This document shows positions 61,187 to 64,000 of a stretch of DNA of 64,000 bases, piece after piece. Below the pieces are notes generated by a model that saw nothing but the letters and a program-made list of their open reading frames with translations, was not told where the DNA came from and did no database searches. The position numbers were made by a program, and so were the translations under genes. How positions within the stretch are numbered: the stretch's first letter is position 1; the number at the start of each line of letters is the position of its first letter. This stretch comes from Knoellia koreensis. GTDB lineage: Bacteria > Actinomycetota > Actinomycetes > Actinomycetales > Dermatophilaceae. The stretch lies in assembly GCF_013041615.1 (NCBI RefSeq), contig NZ_JABEPQ010000002.1, positions 806,001 through 870,000 of the forward strand, in the 5' to 3' direction.

Positions 61187-61650
61187 TCGTTCGCCACCCG
61201 GGTGAGGATCGCGGAGGCCTGCTGGAGGATCTCCTGCTCCTGGGGCGTCAGGTGGCTGACGCGCACGGACATCCAGGCGTCGCGCTTGCGGCGGATCTCC
61301 TTGAGCAGGCTCACGGCGTCGGGCGTCAGGGACAGGATGACCTGGCGCCGGTCGGACGGGTCGTCGGTGCGCTCGACGAGGCCGCGCTCGACGAGGGCTC
61401 CGACGGTTCGGGTCATGCTGGGTGCCGACACCTTCTCGATCTCAGCCAGCTCCCCCGGGGTGCGTGGCGCGTCCTCCAACCGGCACAGCACCGAGAACTG
61501 GTGTGGCGCAACGACATGCGTGCTCTCGAACCGCACGCGGCGGGAGATGCGCATGCACGCCAGACGCAGCTCACCGGCGAGCGCGGAGATGGCGGAGGGG
61601 GTGAGACCGGTGTCGGCGGCGCGGCTCTTGCGCGCGGGCGGTGGGGTCAT
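61183..61650 (-). CDS. MarR-family transcriptional regulator
   Basis: Regulator of 155 residues. Winged helix: RTPGELAEIEKVSAPSMTRT and wing LVERTDDPSDRRQVILSLT with the family Asp-x-Arg motif. N-terminal extension of ~20 residues. Forms an operon with the downstream MFS pump. An inverted repeat in the A/T-rich upstream region is a likely operator for autorepression. Confidence 0.9.
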   Translation of the reverse strand: MTPPPARKSRAADTGLTPSAISALAGELRLACMRISRRVRFESTHVVAPHQFSVLCRLEDAPRTPGELAEIEKVSAPSMTRTVGALVERGLVERTDDPSDRRQVILSLTPDAVSLLKEIRRKRDAWMSVRVSHLTPQEQEILQQASAILTRVANE

Positions 61651-61668
61651 GGCTCACTCCTTCGTTGT

Positions 61669-61694
61669 TTAGCATAACTCATTACCTGTGCTAA
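61669..61694. promoter_or_regulatory. Possible MarR operator
   Basis: TTAGCA (61669-61674) and TGCTAA (61689-61694), 14-nt spacer, 19 nt upstream of the MarR start in a locally A/T-rich stretch that also holds CATAAC. Confidence 0.45.
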
Positions 61695-61776
61695 CGATTT
61701 CCGGACGGTCACTTGGTGAGACACCACCTCGGCGCCTCCGCGCCGCCCGGACCAGCCCCCGGTCTCTCGCCCCCCG

Positions 61777-61797
61777 CGAACTTTGGGCCAAAGTTCG
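61777..61797. repeat. 21-nt palindrome in the divergent region
   Basis: CGAACTTTG-GGC-CAAAGTTCG, perfect apart from the 3-nt centre, followed within 2 nt by a GGTATGCCG copy. It lies between the MarR start and the BTAD regulator start, where a terminator is not expected, so it may be an operator. Confidence 0.55.
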
Positions 61798-61869
61798 CCG
61801 GGTATGCCGTGTGGCCCGGCGGGTACCCACCTCACCTGCGCGCCGGGAGATGGCGCCTAGGGTGGTCCG

Positions 61870-64000
61870 GTGACCATCCGGCTGCGCCTCCTCGACGAGG
61901 TCGCCGTGGACGGCACCGCCATCCCGGGCGAGCGGCCGGCGGCGTTGCTCGCCGCCCTGGCCCTCCACCCGGCCGGGCTGTCGGACACCCGCCTCGTCGA
62001 CCTCGTCTGGGGTGACGAGCCGCCCGCGCACCCCACCAAGGCGCTCCAGGTCCTCGTGTCGCGGCTGCGCTCGGTCGACCGCGACCTCGTCGCACGCCGC
62101 GAGGGCGGCTACCACCTCGGTCTGGGCCGGCACGCCGTCGACGCGTGGGCGCTCACCGACCTCGTCGCCCGGGCAGAGCAGCTGCTGCGCTCCGACCAAC
62201 CGGCCGACGCCGCGAGGCTCGCCGCCGAGGCGACCGCAACCGCCGTCACCGACGCACCCGACGGCCCGCTGTCCGACCTGCGCGCCGCAGCCACCGGCAC
62301 CATCGACTCCGCCCGTCGGGTCCACGCCGTCGCGCTCGCCCGCAGCGGTCACGCCGACACCGCACTGCCGCTGCTCGCGGACCTCCACGCCCAGGCCCCG
62401 GACGACGCCACCCTGCTCGCCGAGCTGCTGCGTACCGAGGCCCGGGCCGTCGGCACGGCACCGGCTCTCGCCCGCTACGACGCCTACCGCCGCGACCTCG
62501 CCGACCGCCTCGGGCGCGACCCCGACCCGGCCCTGCGCCGGATCCACCGCGAGCTGCTCGCCGCCGACTCCCCCGTCCATACCGGCGTCCGCTACGACCC
62601 GGACGAGCTGCTCGGCCGCGACGACGACCTCGCCCGGCTCCGCGCGGCGCTGGCGAGCGGCCGGCTCACCACCGTCCTGGGCCCGGGCGGCATCGGCAAG
62701 ACCCGCATCGCCCACGTCCTGGCCCGCGAAGCCACGCAGCCGCGGGTCCACGTCGTCGAGCTCGTCGGCGTCGGCTCGGGCGACGACGTCGTCGCCGAGG
62801 TGGGCGCGGCCCTCGGCATCCGCGGCTCGGTGACCACGCGGCATACCCTCACCCCTGCGCAGGCGGCGGACGTCCGCGGCCGCATCGCCCGCGAGCTCGA
62901 CACGGGGCCGGCGCTGCTCGTCCTCGACAACTGCGAGCACGTGCTCGAGTCGGTCGCGGGGCTCGTGGCCTACCTGCTCGTCACGACGCGCGACCTCAGC
63001 GTGCTCGCCACCAGCCGCGCACCGTTGCGGATCGCCGCTGAGCGGGTCGTGCCCCTCACCCAGCTGAGCAGCGGTCACGCGGCCGACCTCTTCGCCCGCC
63101 GCGCCCGGGCGGCGCGGCCCGATGCGACCCTCGACCCCGAGGCGGTCGACGCGGTCGTGAGCCGGCTCGACGGGCTCCCGCTCGCGGTCGAGCTGGCGGC
63201 CGCGAGGGTGCGCACCATGTCGGTCGAGCAGATCCGAGGCGCCCTCGACGACCGGTTCGGTTTGCTGCGCAGCCGCGACCGCACCACTCCGGAGCGTCAC
63301 CGCACCCTTGCCGCGGTGATCGAGTGGTCGTGGGGGTTGCTGTCACCGCACGAGCGGGAGGCGGCCGCGCGGCTCTCGGTGTTCCACGACGGCTTCGACG
63401 CCGCGACGGCGACCACGGTCCTCGGGCCCGATGGCATGGACCTCGTCGAGGCACTGGTCGAGCAGTCCGTCGTCACCGTCAGCGAGTCGGGCGGGGCGAC
63501 GCGCTTCCGCATGCTGGAGACGATTCGCGAGTATGCCGCGCAGCAGCTCCTCGACTCCGGTCACCACGACGACGCGGTCGCGGCCCAGGACCGCTGGGCG
63601 GTCGAGCTCGTCGAGGCGCACGGCTCGATCTTCTTCTCCCCCAACCAGATTGCGAGCATCGACGCCATCCTGGCCGAGGAGGGCAACCTGACCGACGTGC
63701 TGCGTCGTGCCCTGGCGACCGGCCGGGCCGCGGTCGGTGTCGGGCTGCTCAGCACCCTGGGCAGCCTGTGGACCATCACCGGCAACCACCCCCGCATCTT
63801 CGCCGTGGCCGACGCCGCGTCCGAGCTGCTCGCCGACTTGGACCCCACCGGCTCACGCGAGACCGACGCCGCCTTTGAGGCCGCGGCACTGCTGCTCGTG
63901 CACCTCAGCTGGATCCCCGGTCGTGACACCGACGCGATCAGCGCGGCGATGACCAGGTGGGGCCAGCCGACGCACCCGTGGGCGCGCGCGACGCAGGCGA
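61870..64000 (+). CDS. BTAD/AfsR-like regulator with ATPase domain (C-terminus off window)
   Basis: Large signal-transduction regulator; the window holds ~710 residues. An N-terminal winged helix of OmpR type (LLAALALHPAGLSDTRLVDL ... KALQVLVSRLR) is followed by the BTAD helical domain (~100-240), then a STAND-type ATPase with Walker A VLGPGGIGKTRIA (~269-281), Walker B LLVLDNCEHVLE, and the SVIEWSWGLL-like segment VIEWSWGLLSPHERE before a TPR-like tail. TAGGGT 7 nt before the GTG suggests a leaderless mRNA. The target genes are unknown; relatives often control secondary metabolism. Confidence 0.9.
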   Translation, partial: MTIRLRLLDEVAVDGTAIPGERPAALLAALALHPAGLSDTRLVDLVWGDEPPAHPTKALQVLVSRLRSVDRDLVARREGGYHLGLGRHAVDAWALTDLVARAEQLLRSDQPADAARLAAEATATAVTDAPDGPLSDLRAAATGTIDSARRVHAVALARSGHADTALPLLADLHAQAPDDATLLAELLRTEARAVGTAPALARYDAYRRDLADRLGRDPDPALRRIHRELLAADSPVHTGVRYDPDELLGRDDDLARLRAALASGRLTTVLGPGGIGKTRIAHVLAREATQPRVHVVELVGVGSGDDVVAEVGAALGIRGSVTTRHTLTPAQAADVRGRIARELDTGPALLVLDNCEHVLESVAGLVAYLLVTTRDLSVLATSRAPLRIAAERVVPLTQLSSGHAADLFARRARAARPDATLDPEAVDAVVSRLDGLPLAVELAAARVRTMSVEQIRGALDDRFGLLRSRDRTTPERHRTLAAVIEWSWGLLSPHEREAAARLSVFHDGFDAATATTVLGPDGMDLVEALVEQSVVTVSESGGATRFRMLETIREYAAQQLLDSGHHDDAVAAQDRWAVELVEAHGSIFFSPNQIASIDAILAEEGNLTDVLRRALATGRAAVGVGLLSTLGSLWTITGNHPRIFAVADAASELLADLDPTGSRETDAAFEAAALLLVHLSWIPGRDTDAISAAMTRWGQPTHPWARATQA

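Overview
The window is high-GC DNA (roughly 70 percent by eye) with GTG starts, stop/start overlaps, apparently leaderless promoters (TANNNT about 7 nt before the start codon) and protein families typical of Actinomycetota. An IdeR-type iron regulator, a c-di-AMP (ydaO) riboswitch before an NlpC/P60 hydrolase, a 13E12-like DUF222/HNH gene with a LexA box, and an ECF42-DGPF pair all fit a free-living actinobacterium, perhaps Intrasporangiaceae (Micrococcales); the family-level guess is inference. I see no phage, insertion sequence, CRISPR array or rRNA operon. The one tRNA is tRNA-Arg(CCU).

Layout. 1-3.9 kb: DUF4011 helicase-like gene (cut by the left edge) and an MFS exporter. 4.1-7.1 kb: four secreted or anchored proteins with SipW/TasA-like N-termini. 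7.5-8.3 kb: secreted metzincin-type protease. 8.9-11.3 kb: tRNA-Arg, two small membrane proteins, an AhpD-like protein and a GNAT protein. 11.4-16.9 kb: TctABC uptake system, RraA-like aldolase, DUF1932 dehydrogenase and divergent IclR regulator. 17.0-22.8 kb: catabolic operon (MHS permease, split transketolase, SDR, TIM-barrel isomerase) with divergent GntR regulator. 22.8-25.5 kb: methionine aminopeptidase and a manganese exporter behind a yybP-ykoY-type riboswitch. 25.5-29.7 kb: SOS-type DUF222/HNH gene, GH13 alpha-glucosidase and a small membrane protein. 29.9-37.7 kb: DUF1028, Ca/H antiporter, macrodomain, DsbA-like, NlpC/P60, IdeR, MFS and hot-dog-like genes. 37.9-42.7 kb: secreted GH31 enzyme, a probable structured leader RNA and a DUF4232 lipoprotein. 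42.7-49.3 kb: Entner-Doudoroff pair eda-edd, pdxH, MpaB-like oxygenase and FAD oxidoreductase. 49.4-55.7 kb: ECF42/DGPF pair, frameshifted proline iminopeptidase, MFS, SDR/MarR and pentapeptide protein. 55.8-59.9 kb: citrate synthase, serC and lytic transglycosylase. 59.9-64 kb: MFS/MarR pair and a BTAD/ATPase regulator cut by the right edge.

How it fits together. Much of the content supports carbon scavenging: GH31 outside and GH13 inside the cell for alpha-glucans, TctABC and MHS transporters for organic or sugar acids, and edd-eda for central sugar flow. Regulation is mostly local: divergent IclR, GntR and MarR pairs with visible palindromes, and riboswitches for manganese and c-di-AMP.

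The most unusual signal belongs to no gene. The heptamer TATGCCG (longest form GGTATGCCGCGTGGCC) occurs about 75 times, equally on both strands, inside and between genes, and as inverted pairs forming intergenic hairpins. Its density and habits resemble the DNA uptake sequences of Neisseria and Pasteurellaceae. Several further families of long intergenic palindromes recur, one with compensatory changes in its arms.
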